The notes under the pieces are model-generated. The model was not told the origin of the DNA, made no database searches, and saw only the letters and a program-made list of their open reading frames with translations. Position numbers and translations under genes: made by a program. From positions 729,894 through 793,893 of the forward strand of contig NMRA01000117.1 in NCBI GenBank assembly GCA_002633005.1: DNA of 64,000 nt. Direction: 5' to 3'. Source of the stretch: Phoronis australis (taxonomy: Eukaryota; Phoronida; Phoronidae). Numbering within the stretch: position 1 is the stretch's first letter; every line of letters begins with the position of its first letter. Shown one piece after another: positions 48,401-58,490 of this stretch.

Positions 48401-51400
48401 ATAAAATGGCCATACTCCAATAGTCATCATGCTGTACCAGACTTGCATGATTCTGTTATCTATTTCAGTCCAAATCCAACATTATCACCCCCCGTAATGG
48501 TGAGCCTCTTATTGCTGCCATTCAAGATTTCATCACTGGCGGATATCTACTGACACAGAAAGACGTCTTCTTCGATCGCACCAAGTTCTGTCAATTGGTG
48601 TCATCTCTGTTGGCTGGACAGGACACAAATGAACCGATAGATCTCCCACCCCCCGCAATATGGAAGGTACAGAGTCGCTGTTAATCAGGGCTGAGACTTG
48701 TTCTGCCTCCTCATGAACTTATTGCTTATTTTCATTCAAAAAGTCCAAAGTTTGGCGGTAGTGATTCATGTGCCCACCATATTGCATAACATTGTGCTTA
48801 AATACCAGAGCATCAAAGAGTGTGTTGTGGTATTTTCAATGAACCTGTTGCTTTTCAAAAAAACGGTGTTTGGCTGACCCCGTCCTGAAATACTGCGGTG
48901 CCACTTGAAGTCTGCAATATTTACCCACAATGCTGTGTATTTATTTGACACATACTTCCACTTCACGTATTGTTTCTTGCTACTATGCTAATCACTCTTT
49001 TGGTTCTTTATTTTATTACCGGACAAATTTTTACGATTGCACAGTGAATTGACGAAGCACTTACTTGTTGAGACCACACAATTTGACATGCTAGACAAAT
49101 ATTTGTGGATGCACATTGTGTACTTGGCTTATCCTGTTGAACTCATTTTAAGTACCTGACATGTCAAAAACTAAGTCTTAGAAATGTATTTCCATTCCTC
49201 CATCTGCGTTCAGTTCAAAACTGTCATTGTTCAATGATAATTTGTTTTCTGGTTGGTAGACTCAGTGCCAACTGATTTATGTTTACAGCCTGACCTTTGC
49301 CATAGGCCTAGAGGGTTAAGCGTCCGCCTCCTGGTCTCATGGTCGTGCATTCAAATCCCAGTGGACCCCACTGCTAGACCCTTAAGTCAGGTCTCTCCTA
49401 TACTACTACACTCCTAAGCCGTAGGTTCATATCCCACTGGACCCCACTGCTAGACCCTTGAGTCAGGTGTCTAGCTCCTCAGCTCGGTCTTAATTTGCAC
49501 GTATATGTGTTATATGTACGAGCTTGCGACGCGCGTATCATTTATCTATTATTTGGGACATATGTCGATCATAAATGGTATTTCAATTGTTAAATATATT
49601 TATGTGAGCAATATGGACCCGTCTTACTCTTCCCCCCCTCATTTCGGTCTATTCCATTATTTCCTTTGTGTAGGACTACACGTCGTTTTCCCAGCCTTCT
49701 TATTGGTCTGTTGTTATCATGTGCCTCGAGTTTGGTAAGCTCTTGGCTCTTATAGGCTGATGATTGTCACGTGTCCTTAGGGATGTTTTCTTTGTTATGG
49801 TAACCTCGCTTTCAGTTCATCTTTGTTCCGGCCACATTGTCGTACATTCAAAAACTCATTCAATTTTCCCACCTCTACCTCCCAGTTTTCGTCATCCTCT
49901 CGTACTTCCACGTCGGCCGGCGCTTTTTTATTGCCCATCTTACCAGAGATTACCAATTATACGTTATTTACCTGTATTCATTATATTGTTATTATACTAG
50001 TCATAATAAATGACCTTATATCGCCTACCACCGTCTCCTTTTCATCTCTGGTAACGAGCTTGCGACGAGCGTATCATTTATCTATTATTCGGGACATATG
50101 TCGATCATAAATGTAGTACTACATATTAATAAAATACGATTTCATGTGTCTGGCGCTGTGGACTAAGGCAGTGGCTTGCTCACGTCTCATGCAGTGAGTA
50201 TGGGACCATCTGCTCTGTTTATATTTATTGCCATATCCAGAAATTTGTAAGTCTAAGAGTTGCCAATGTCAAATCAAACCAGTCCCAATAGTTGCGATCA
50301 AAGTGAGGAGAAATAGTTGTGAATGTTTCAGCAACGTCATTTAATCACCAGACTCAGTCATCATCAGCAGTTGAGTTAAAGTTGCAGAATGCTTTCTAGT
50401 GCTTTCTGGCTGTAACTCTTATTATTGTACATCATATTTTTCGTAATAAACATTAGAAAAATTAAAGGCGCTATAAACCTGCACTTTCTATCATGAAAAT
50501 ATTCAATTAGGCTTCTGATGAAGTGGTAGTTCGTATTGCTTCTGGCCAGGCTTGGTAAGTTCCTTGGCACGGTGGGTTAGTCGAAACATGGCCGTCAGGG
50601 GAATTCCAAATGTTTTATTGTCTTATTGTTGCCAATTTCAATTCAAGTAATGGAAAAGAACACGCCGACGCTGCTTTGGATGAGCAAATACGCCTGTGAA
50701 GAAATTTGTTGTTGATACGGCTTCTAGAGTTGATGTGTATCCTCTGTCTGTTGTGTTTTTTACAGCCGTGCAAGCTGTGGACTGGCAAACAAGTATTCAG
50801 TATGATCTTACGGCCCAACAAGAGATGCCCTGTTCTAGCCAACCTGAGGACAAAGGGAAAGAGTTACACCAGTGGAGATGACTTGTGTATCAATGACTCG
50901 TGTAAGTCTGTTTCTGAAGCCATTGTGTATATTGCTGAAATGAATCACACCCGCTACAGGCAGGCTCCAAGAAAAGTTTTGGGGCTCATTTATCTCCTTA
51001 GCAACTTGAAACTGTTTAGGCTAACTAGGAATTATTTTCAGTGTTATCCATGATGACTGCTTGTTGCGAACACTGGGTCTGGTGCGGTTGCTTTTTCATA
51101 GGCTGCTCATCAGCTGACTTCATGTTGGAATTAACTTGTAGTGGAGTATCTGTTGACAAAGATAAATAATCAGTTGCACTTGGTCCGTAGGATCTTTGCT
51201 TTGAATTAAGAAATTCTGATTATAAAAATGTCAAATGTTGTTTACACATTGGAGGATGCTTCGTTTTCAACACTGGTGAATACTGGTGACATTCAATGCA
51301 TTTGATGTTATGATTGTACCCTAAAGACACATGCAGTGCCATCTTGTGAAACGATTGTTTTGGCTCATATCTTGGGTGGAACCCTTTTTATGTGCCCACA

Positions 51401-54400
51401 TATTTATATGTGGACACATTATGCTGTCATCTCCGTCCGTTCGTCTGTCCGTCCGTCTGTTCATCCGGTGTCGGTCCGGCGTCTGGCGTCCGGCGTCCGC
51501 TGCTCTCCAAAACGCCTTAATGTATGTTCATGAAATTTTGCACGTGTTCCTTCTGTATATGGGACGGCATGAGCGAACTTTCGCACAGATCCGACTACCG
51601 GTGTGCCCCCTAGTGGCAATTTTAGTTTTTTATGTTTACCTCTGTATCTTCAAAAATCCTGAATGGATTTTCATAAAAATTGGTATATAGGCACCTATTA
51701 GTAAGATGACGCTATCCTCTCGTTTTTGGATGGATTTGACGTAGTTTGTGCCACCTAATGGCCATGTTTACTGTTTTCGAGTCTGATTTTGAAAATTGGC
51801 ATGTATGTTCTTATTATGAAGTGAACAGCTGACGATGACTTTCCGATGACTTCGACTTCTGTGGCGCCTCCTATTGGCACTTTTTTGTGCCTATGGCTGT
51901 ATCTCCTAAACCATTCGCGGGATCTTTACTAAATTTAGTAAGTGTATTTCTATGATGTAAACAATGAAGGACGACGACTTTCGGACTGATCTGACGGCTG
52001 GTGTGCCCCCTAGTGGCAATTTTAGTTTTTTATGTTTACCAGTCTGCGTCTTTAAAGGTACTCAACAGATTTTCATAAAATTTTGAATAAAGGCATCTAC
52101 TGGTGAGATGACACCATCATCTTGTATATGGATGAAATCGAGGTACTTTGCGTCACTTAGTGGCCATTTTTGCTGTTTTCAAATCTTGTTTTTGGTGTTC
52201 ACCCCTCTATCAACCAAATCATTCTGGGGATGGTTTTGAACATTGGCGTAATATAGGTTTTCAGTGTGAGATGATGGCGACTGACTACCGTGGCGTCTCC
52301 TAGTGATAGTTTTGTTTTGTTTTGCGCCCATAGCTGTATCTCCAAAACTCACTGCAAGTTCTTTAATTTAGTAAGTGGATTTACTTGAAGATAACAGACG
52401 ACTTTCAGGCAGATCAAACGGTCGCTGTGCCCACAAGTGGCAATTTTTTTAATTTTCCTTTGTTTTTCTGAAGTTCCTTGACAGATTTTTATGAAATATC
52501 GGATAGCACGTGCCCGTTTTTGGATGGATTGTACGTTTTTGCGCCATCTAGTGGCCAACTTTATGATACAAATAACTAACCCTTAAAGCACACCATTTGC
52601 GATGTATTTGTGGGCACATTTCAATGCTCCGCGTTGCTCTTGTTTTTAATGTAGAGTTTTTATTTTCTCTAGCATGGGTATTTACAATTTACATGAAACA
52701 ATAAACAATACAGTATACAAGTACATTAGTTGCAACAAATTATCGTCAAGTATCACAATTTGGTATACAGAACAGAAATACAGATATGTAATAAAAAAAT
52801 CAAGCCATTCTCATCCTTAACATACACGCCACACGCACCCGCCCCCCCAACTTACTCTTAGTAGGATGTTGTCAGGCAAAAGTTATGATTAACCAGTTTC
52901 TCCAGGTTGCATGGTATTCATCTAAATTACCATTATTTAATAAAATCCTTNGTTCGAAATATTTTGAAGTTTGTCTAAATGGTATACCGGGACGGCATAT
53001 TGCTTTTTAACATCAGTTATTGTATCTTGAACGATGTCTACATATTCCCTGTCATTCAAAAGTGAATTGTTAAATTTCCAGAGTCCTTTACCTCTAATAA
53101 TTTCTCTAAATTTTAGGCTTAACAAGACCCCAGAATGATCTGATCTATAACTTGGAGCTATAGAAATTCTTTCGACAGAATGCATCACAAAGTTTTGGAA
53201 ACCAAAAAAAAGTCAAGCCTAGCCTGCTTAATTGGATTTTTTCTTCGCCAAGTGAATCTTCTCTTTGACGGAAAAAATGTAGAGAGTTAGCGCTCATAAT
53301 TGCACATAATGAAAAAGTGTGCCAAATGGTGTTCATTGATTACTTCAGCTGGAAGATACACCATTGCGACCTGTATTTATTCCATTTGAAGTTTGGATTT
53401 CAGTTTGACCTAACTAGCACTGTGTGTGGAGGGCTGTTATGAAAGTCTACAATCAATTAAACCATGGCTGTGAAGTTTATGAGTTGCTGTCTCGAGTTAG
53501 CTTGTCTTAAAATATCAAATCAGTTACAATGCGTTTCCTCGTCATTTGTTGTTATAATGTCGTTGCCAACCTTTATGATATTTTTTTAAATGCTATATTC
53601 TCATAAAAGTATATCTTTATTCATTTATCATCATTCAATTTCCAGAGTTTTTAGCAGATTTGAGCATTGATGGCTCTTTTGTGCACAGGTTGATTTGCAT
53701 AAAATTTTTTGTTTTTACTTTTTGGTCTTGGATTACTGATCATCTCTCCAACAACGGACATCAGCTGTCAAAAATGAAGACTTTCAACATTTTGAAAAAT
53801 AACGTTGATGGTGATATCTCGGTTGTTTGAGAATAAATAGAAAATCTGAGACATGGTTCCCTGCGTATTGACAATCAATTCAACCAATAGTTCAAGAAAT
53901 TAGCAGCACTTTAGTTAAAGTTTCTTTATTGAGAAATGACTGTTTTCACAAAAATGGCGCTAGGATAATTTTAAACGATTTTGCAATGTTTTAAGGCATG
54001 GATTAAGGTTTTTCAGTTTCTTGATGAAATGTGGAAGGAGTTCATGAAGGTTGACTAAAGTGTCTTGGCTAGCACAGCTCAAATGTCATGAATTCTGTGT
54101 TTAATTCATTTCTAGTTGTTGTGATCAGGAACAGCGAGTTACTGTGTGGATCCATGGACAAAGGAACTTTAGGATCAGGCTCAAAGAATAACATCTTCTA
54201 CGTGTTACTGAGAGACTGGGGTGCGCACGTGGCAGCCAATGCCCTTGGAAGACTAGCTAAACTGTGTCCTGCCTTTCTCAGTAAGTAAAATGAACTTGTA
54301 CGTGTTACTAAAGGATTGGAGTAATGGTCTAGGTGCTAAGGGCTTAGCCCGACATTGTCCTTGTTTCTCTAGTTCTGCTGTGCGCCCCCTAGTGTTGTAT

Positions 54401-57400
54401 GGTTCTGCTTGGGTACCAGAGGTCGCTTTGGTCAGCTAACTTGGTGTAACTGTTTTGAGTACACGTTTTGAATACGCTCTGGTGTTGTACGTTTTTGTGA
54501 GTTTGTCCTCCGCAACAACCTTTGGTGTAACATTTGACGATCTCGCCAGGAACAAGAGAATGCGTATGTTGAAAATGGTGGTTGTTTGCTTTGTCAATTA
54601 ATCGTTAATGAAGTTGGGCATTCAGCTTCAATGTGGACTACGATTTGAATATTTTCAGACCTTGCAGGAGCCTCCTAGAACCACCCTTGCTGTAATTTCG
54701 TTTAAATGTTTTCGTGCATTATGGTTCTGAATAATCATTTCTCGCTCTATCTCTCCGTCTTCCGTCTTCGTCTCCCCCTCTCTCTCTACCCTCTTCCTCT
54801 TTCTCCTGCTCTCGTCCTCTCCCTCATTTTCCCTCTCTCTCCCTCTTTGTTCCCTCTTTCCTCCTCTCTTTCCCTCCGCCTCTCTCCGTCTTTTCTATCT
54901 CATTTCCTTCCCTCCAACAGTAGGAAGAAAAACCTATTTTAGATGAAAAATCCAAAACTTTCAGCTAAATCTTGTAAGTGAAGAACCAGATCAGTCTATT
55001 TTGTCTGTTTTTTATGTCATTAGAATGCTGCATTTTGGTAACAAACAGTAGAAGTGCTGGTTTTGGATGATGTTTTACCCTCCATGTTTCAGGTCACAGA
55101 GGGTTCTCTATAGGTATAGGTGACGTCACTCCAGGTTCGGGCCTCCTTAAAGCCAAACAGAAACTGCTAGATGAAGGGTAAATAAATGGTCTGGGAGTTT
55201 ATCTTGGGGTCTATATGTTGATAAGTGTCCTTTTTATAGGAGGAATTGTTTGAAAAATTGAATAGGCCTGTCTCGAATTAGGACACCACAACATAGAATG
55301 ATATTAACCCCTAATGGTGGGCTGCAACTTCATGGTTATAATATTATGTCAAAATCACTGTATCATTGTCATTCTTATGCCAGCAAAGTTCTTTTGATGT
55401 ATTGTGATTTGCAATGCTGAAAGGAATTGACAAATTGGCGAAACATAGTCTGCTGTCAGTGGACATGCATTGCATCACGTTTCACCAACTGCCTCACCGT
55501 ATAATCACTTGTCTCTTCAAAAGCCTTTCATGCATTGTATTTTTCTACCTTCGTTAATGGTTAGAGTTCATTTGGGGGTGGTGCTGTTGAAATGACTTCA
55601 TAGGATGGATTTATGAAATGAGAATGACAACAAACGGATATGACTGGAATGAGACAGTGGCATGATATGCAAACTATTCAGGGCCTCAAATCTATGGCCA
55701 ATTTGGAGGAACTGTGAGTCGTGTTAATATCTTCAGTGCATTATTTTGATAACCCCTGGTGAATTCTGTAGTATCATGGTTTAACATAAGAACTGCATCT
55801 GTCTTGCATTACATGGACTGTACCTGTCATGTCTGTATATGTGTTACAGGTACTCTCAGTGTGACGAGTACATTCAACAGTTGGATGACGGTAAACTTCC
55901 CTGTCAACCTGGCTGTACAGAGGAGGAGACCCTGGAGGTCAGTACTACTACAAACTCTTGTTGATGGTTATGAAGTACCCCAGAGAAATGTCCAAATTTG
56001 GCTAAATTTAGAACATCATATCTCAGAAATTACTGATTGGATTTATCCGAAGCTTTCGGAACACTGTGCTTTAGACTTTTCTACATAAGTCTCTGAGGAA
56101 TGTTACATTTTTGCATGAGTGGCTATTGAAAAATAGGACCTATAATGATTTCTATGAAAAACTCAAAAAGTTGCCCGGATATCTGTTTTTGTAAGGGCAT
56201 TGTCAGAAAAAGTAAACAACTGACTTCTGAATACTTTAAGCTGCATTTTGCCTGACTGTTTATTTGGCTAAATAGAGAATCCTACACGAGTCTCAGGTTT
56301 ATGACATGGGCAAAACCTCTGACGAAATTTCCAAGAGGTTTTGCCCATGTCATAATCTGAAATAAGCGTAGGATTTGTCTTGTCACATGAACCTTAAAAA
56401 CGATCGTTTTTGCTAAAAAATTCGACGTGTCTAAAACTTACAACCACACGATGCAACTTTTGTAAAAACACGCTTGCGCAATGTAATTTATTCTCAGTTG
56501 TTAATTGTATTCAGCAAATATTCAAGTTAGAATCTAATAAATTATCTTTGAAGTTGTAATATTAAAACTTAAAAAAATTTATAAATAATAGTCAGCAAGG
56601 CTCCCCGTGCGTGAGCACTTAATTGACCTTGATATAGCACAGCTATACAGTCTAGTCGCGTTTCTCGAGTTGGGGCTAGTCTCCGTTTGAATGAACGTGG
56701 ATATGGAATTTGCCGCCTAAGATGGGTCCATTTAAGAAGTTATTTGCATGTCCTTCCGCCTGTCAGTATGTACAGTTGCGACACCCGATTTGTCAATCAT
56801 AGTTTTGCCACTTTCTTGGAATTCCGGCATTGTTTGGTTGGTGCGCGTTTGGTTGTTTTAGTGTTTTGCAGACGATAAAATGTAAGGTGTATGGATTTCT
56901 ACTTTGCACTACTTTGTGATTTGCCCATGTAATATCAAAAAATTACATACTCAGTGTTATTAACCAGTCGTGTCGTAACAAATTTCAGGTCATGTGAGAA
57001 AAACAAAAATCGAATTTGGCCATTTACTCTCATGAAATCAGTCTTGTATTATTTCTTACTGCGATAGGATTCTATTTCGGTTACCAAATTAAATGCACCA
57101 TTTATGAATTTACAATTTTAGGGTTGGCCAAACCCAATATACTCTGAAGCTTGTTCTTGTTGGTAATGGAAACAGAATGCCAGGATGGAAAGGAATATTT
57201 TGTAACCATTTTTATCAGAGTAAAAGTGCCAAATCCCCCTTTCACTTTTAGCCAGAAATGCAGGTTTAAGACAACACAAAACAAAATTCCAATTATTTCT
57301 TTCTCACAATAGGCTGTTATCCTGAAGGAACTGTCCGTTATCCGTGACCATGCAGGGAAAGCATGTCTGACAGAGCTGCCAAGCTGTAATAGCCCTCTGA

Positions 57401-57424
57401 CAATGGCTGTTTGTGGCTCCAAAG
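36357..57424 (+). CDS. POLR3A: POLR3A, RNA polymerase III largest subunit RPC1 (partial, exons 1-18)
   Basis: The catalytic beta'-like subunit of nuclear RNA polymerase III, which transcribes tRNA, 5S rRNA and U6. Eighteen exons sum to 2356 bp, giving 785 residues in one unbroken frame. The human protein is about 1390 residues, so the rest lies beyond the window. It starts [14 protein letters not shown], nearly identical to vertebrate RPC1. Visible parts: zinc-binding clamp ([17 protein letters not shown] and the Cys pairs of exons 4-5), the [20 protein letters not shown] switch region, and the active-site [10 protein letters not shown] at residues 497-506 with Asp499, 501 and 503 for Mg2+. 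The funnel region follows to exon 18. No exon is broken. Introns are heavily loaded with repeats. Confidence 0.95.
36524..37066. mobile_element. Foldback element 2
   Basis: Inner arms about 36655-36835 and 36885-37066, with CTCGAGGTCAAGGACAGTAC against GTACTGTCCTTGACCTCGAG near the centre. The left outer 130 bp matches the left arm of element 1 (CTTCTGATCGT...GGAATTCCAC-like), but the matching right outer arm is absent and replaced by a 28-bp tandem array. It lies in POLR3A intron 1. Confidence 0.8.
37065..37213. repeat. 28-bp tandem repeat, about five copies
   Basis: The unit GTCAGTAGCGATCATTCAAT + CAGACATT abuts the right end of foldback element 2. Confidence 0.9.
37563..37698 (+). CDS. 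POLR3A: POLR3A exon 2
   Basis: [20 protein letters not shown] and onward to YGVLDHKM. Acceptor TACTATAG, donor GTAGGC. Confidence 0.95.
38571..38607. repeat. Short hairpin in POLR3A intron 2
   Basis: GGGGGCAAAAC and GTTTTGCCCC face each other across about 16 bases. The surrounding 38.5-39.2 kb is unusually GC-rich for the intron and may be a further degenerate element. Confidence 0.4.
39223..39850. repeat. 42-bp satellite array, about 15 copies
   Basis: Unit TATCTCATGTAGCTAACCAA + TGCCTCAACACCATAGTTGT + TC. Copies look identical across 628 bp. An N directly before the array suggests that its true length is unresolved. The unit is a multiple of three, so it yields a long spurious reading frame. 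It lies in POLR3A intron 2. Confidence 0.97.
40017..40166 (+). CDS. POLR3A: POLR3A exon 3 (zinc-binding clamp)
   Basis: [20 protein letters not shown] then [17 protein letters not shown] to QQICK. It contains the CxxC...CxxH zinc site of the clamp core. Confidence 0.96.
40586..40748 (+). CDS. POLR3A: POLR3A exon 4
   Basis: [20 protein letters not shown] to CTYCNSYN; the Cys pairs continue the clamp zinc ligands. Donor GTCAGT. Confidence 0.93.
41235..41389 (+). CDS. POLR3A: POLR3A exon 5
   Basis: [19 protein letters not shown] to [12 protein letters not shown]; matches the [12 protein letters not shown] segment of RPC1. Confidence 0.94.
41847..42033. repeat. 47-bp tandem repeat containing the exon 6 splice acceptor
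   Basis: GTATGTTGTAG plus the first 36 bases of exon 6 (GAGATGCTTAATCC...CTGTTG) occurs four times, giving acceptors after 41857, 41904, 41951 and 41998. Only the last reads through without a stop (TAG from the others). Confidence 0.92.
41999..42174 (+). CDS. POLR3A: POLR3A exon 6
   Basis: [20 protein letters not shown] to [20 protein letters not shown]; strongly conserved. The start is set at the fourth repeated acceptor because the first three give frameshift and stop. Donor GTAAGG. Confidence 0.93.
42640..42770. repeat. Degenerate 33-36-bp repeat
   Basis: Four to five imperfect copies of CCTTACCTCGGTCAATATAG + CTCTG in POLR3A intron 6. Confidence 0.75.
43084..43183 (+). CDS. POLR3A: POLR3A exon 7
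   Basis: [19 protein letters not shown] onward to AKMQMIM. It joins exon 6 through a split Thr codon. Confidence 0.94.
43661..43738 (+). CDS. POLR3A: POLR3A exon 8
   Basis: [20 protein letters not shown] then IPINMQ, 26 codons in phase 0. Confidence 0.94.
43831..43930. repeat. 100-bp foldback sequence
   Basis: TTAGTCACTTACAGGGGTCC...GAGAACCAGTT pairs with AACTGGTTCTC...GGATCCCTGTTGGTGACT across about 24 bases. It is a MITE remnant or hairpin in intron 8. Confidence 0.6.
44466..44603 (+). CDS. POLR3A: POLR3A exon 9
   Basis: [46 protein letters not shown]. This is the highly conserved switch/rudder-adjacent segment of largest subunits. Confidence 0.96.
44651..45205 (+). repeat. Intronic repeat family, copy 1
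   Basis: It starts GAATGCCCATTTTGGCTAAT 47 bp after the exon 9 donor. Shared blocks with copies 2 and 3 include TATTTCAG/TATCTCAG, ATACTAGGCTTTATGCACTG and CACTTTCGTATGAG. A perfect 22-bp inverted repeat (45102-45123 / 45183-45204) closes its 3' end. Confidence 0.7.
45787..45882. repeat. 19-bp tandem repeat, five copies
   Basis: GGGACATGATGACTGGATG repeated in intron 9 of POLR3A. Confidence 0.95.
46101..46249 (+). CDS. POLR3A: POLR3A exon 10
   Basis: [20 protein letters not shown] to [12 protein letters not shown]-like [15 protein letters not shown]; the frame continues through AG|G. Confidence 0.95.
46314..46785 (+). repeat. Intronic repeat family, copy 2
   Basis: It starts GTATGTTCAAATTCAGCTAA 64 bp after the exon 10 donor and shares ATACTAGGATTTATGCACTG and ACATTTTTGCATGAAG with the other copies. 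Confidence 0.65.
47167..47308 (+). CDS. POLR3A: POLR3A exon 11
   Basis: [20 protein letters not shown] to [18 protein letters not shown]; the NRQPSLHK motif is universal in largest subunits. Confidence 0.96.
47929..48069 (+). CDS. POLR3A: POLR3A exon 12, catalytic Mg site
   Basis: [47 protein letters not shown]. The three aspartates of DFDGD (499, 501, 503) hold the catalytic magnesium, at the same residue numbers as in human RPC1. Confidence 0.98.
48469..48666 (+). CDS. POLR3A: POLR3A exon 13
   Basis: [40 protein letters not shown] to LPPPAIWK, 66 codons in phase 0. Confidence 0.96.
49300..49500 (+). mobile_element. tRNA-derived SINE-like sequence
   Basis: GAGGGTTAAGCGTCCGCCTC resembles a tRNA A box/D arm and GCATTCAAATCCC a B box. 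A second B-box-like unit (GGTTCATATCCC) follows with the same tail (ACCCCACTGCTAGACCC), i.e. a partial tandem copy. No complete cloverleaf is seen. Confidence 0.5.
49518..50115. mobile_element. Segment bounded by about 58-bp direct repeats
   Basis: CGAGCTTGCGACG...GGGACATATGTCGATCATAA occurs at about 49520 and about 50057 with two or three mismatches, enclosing about 480 bp without a reading frame I recognise. It could be a small LTR/TRIM-like element or one unit and a bit of a long tandem repeat. Confidence 0.5.
50148..50215 (+). mobile_element. tRNA-like SINE head
   Basis: GGCGCTGTGGACTAAGGCAG then GGCTTGCTCACGTCTCATGC and AGTATGGGACCATC look like the A- and degenerate B-box region of tRNA-derived SINEs. 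Confidence 0.4.
50766..50901 (+). CDS. POLR3A: POLR3A exon 14
   Basis: [20 protein letters not shown] to [29 protein letters not shown] is conserved in Pol II and III largest subunits. Confidence 0.95.
51390..52619. mobile_element. 1.2-kb repeat element with short inverted ends
   Basis: The ends are ATGTGCCCACATAT (51390) and its complement ending TTTGTGGGCACAT (52619). Inside, near-repeats about 410 bp apart (GTGCCCCCTAGTGGCAATTT at about 51600 and 52010) and several CCTAGTGG/CTTAGTGG motifs give a modular look. A (TCCG/TCTG)n stretch lies near the left end. No intact ORF. It lies in POLR3A intron 14. Confidence 0.6.
52850..53345 (-). mobile_element. LINE endonuclease-domain fragment
   Basis: The minus strand encodes, with frameshifts, [15 protein letters not shown]-like sequence, [14 protein letters not shown] and [22 protein letters not shown] plus [10 protein letters not shown] is the end of an APE-type endonuclease of non-LTR retrotransposons. 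An N lies at 52951. It is a dead fragment in POLR3A intron 14. Confidence 0.75.
54116..54280 (+). CDS. POLR3A: POLR3A exon 15
   Basis: [40 protein letters not shown] to CPAFLS. The acceptor at 54115 gives the phase required by exon 14. [18 protein letters not shown] is nearly invariant in RPC1. Confidence 0.96.
54741..54918 (+). repeat. Polypyrimidine tract, about 175 bp
   Basis: Almost unbroken C/T on the + strand in intron 15, beginning near CTCTATCTCTCCGTC and ending CCTTCCCTCCAACAG. A true exon acceptor is not used after it, because exon 16 starts at 55093. Confidence 0.9.
55093..55177 (+). CDS. POLR3A: POLR3A exon 16
   Basis: [20 protein letters not shown] to [18 protein letters not shown] belongs to the funnel/pore region. 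Confidence 0.96.
55850..55937 (+). CDS. POLR3A: POLR3A exon 17
   Basis: [20 protein letters not shown] and GCTEEETLE; split Gly codon with exon 16. Confidence 0.95.
55985..56390 (+). repeat. Intronic repeat family, copy 3
   Basis: It starts GAAATGTCCAAATTTGGCTA 47 bp after the exon 17 donor and shares ACATTTTTGCATGAGTGGCT and TATCTCAG blocks. Its 3' end is a perfect 20-bp hairpin (56301-56320 / 56334-56353, 13-base loop) inside an outer AATCCTAC/GTAGGATT pair. Confidence 0.7.
57313..57424 (+). CDS. POLR3A: POLR3A exon 18
   Basis: [20 protein letters not shown] to [13 protein letters not shown]. Donor G|GTAGGC. The next expected segment (SFINISQM-type) is not found up to 64000, so intron 18 is at least 6.5 kb. 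Confidence 0.96.
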
Positions 57425-58490
57425 GTAGGCATGTGTGAAAGATACTCTTTCCATTTTTTCAGTTAAAAAACTTTATGAAAGGGATTTGGCTGCAAACCAG
57501 TCTAGTCAAAACTAATTGTGCTATTTCAATGCGTAACCAAATGTGTGGACAATATTTATAATCTCACTTTTTATTATAGGATTTATTTTTTGAATTACTG
57601 TTGGTGCACTAACAAAATGACCACCACTGGTGAACAGGATTGATCTTCACTTTTTATGAATTGTCTGTAAACAAAAAAATATGCAGGACTGTAGTTTTCA
57701 AATTGTTCGTACTTTAATAATGTCTCTCGATATCTGTGTCCTATACTGGTGAAAGTATGACAAAGAGCATCTTTAAAGTGTAGAGGCACCAAACAGTAGG
57801 AGGTAGAACTGCCATTAAGTAACATTTTTGTGCTCCGAACTGTGCTAAATTAAAGTAAAAACAGCAGAGTAGTTCTACTGTATGTATCCTTCTCTTATAA
57901 GTTTTGCTATTGTACCCTTAATAATTTGGAAACGTGACAAAAATGTGCGACAAGGTGACATTTGCATCGATGTCGTACTTCGTGGGACCTTGTAACTCCT
58001 ATCATGCAGTGTTCTTCCTCAGTCATGCAATGCAGTACTTACAGGACTCAGTTTCGGTGATTTATAGTGGACCATGTTTTCCGTGAGACCATTCTAAAAT
58101 GCATTTAGCTTCTTAAAGGCTGAAAATTTTCAGAATGACACAACATGATGTGTAGTCACCATTTTTTATCAGTTGTGCTGCTGTGTTGAGTATGTACTTG
58201 GTTGTCAATGCTTGTTCATATTTACATTAAAGAGGAGACGTTCAATTTTAGCTTATTCAGACAGTCATTAGTCACATTTCATGCACAGACATTTTCAAAT
58301 AGAATGATGAATGTTTATGCCATGCTTGCTCTGAATAGAAACTGCTGGAAGAAGACTTGTTTTACTATCATCAGTTCAATTAATTTAAGTGTTATGCTTT
58401 GTTCATCTGTGAATACAAATTGCGTTTTATGTAGTATCAATCTACCAAGATGTCTTCCGTAGCATACACACACACTTGATGTTTCAGCTT

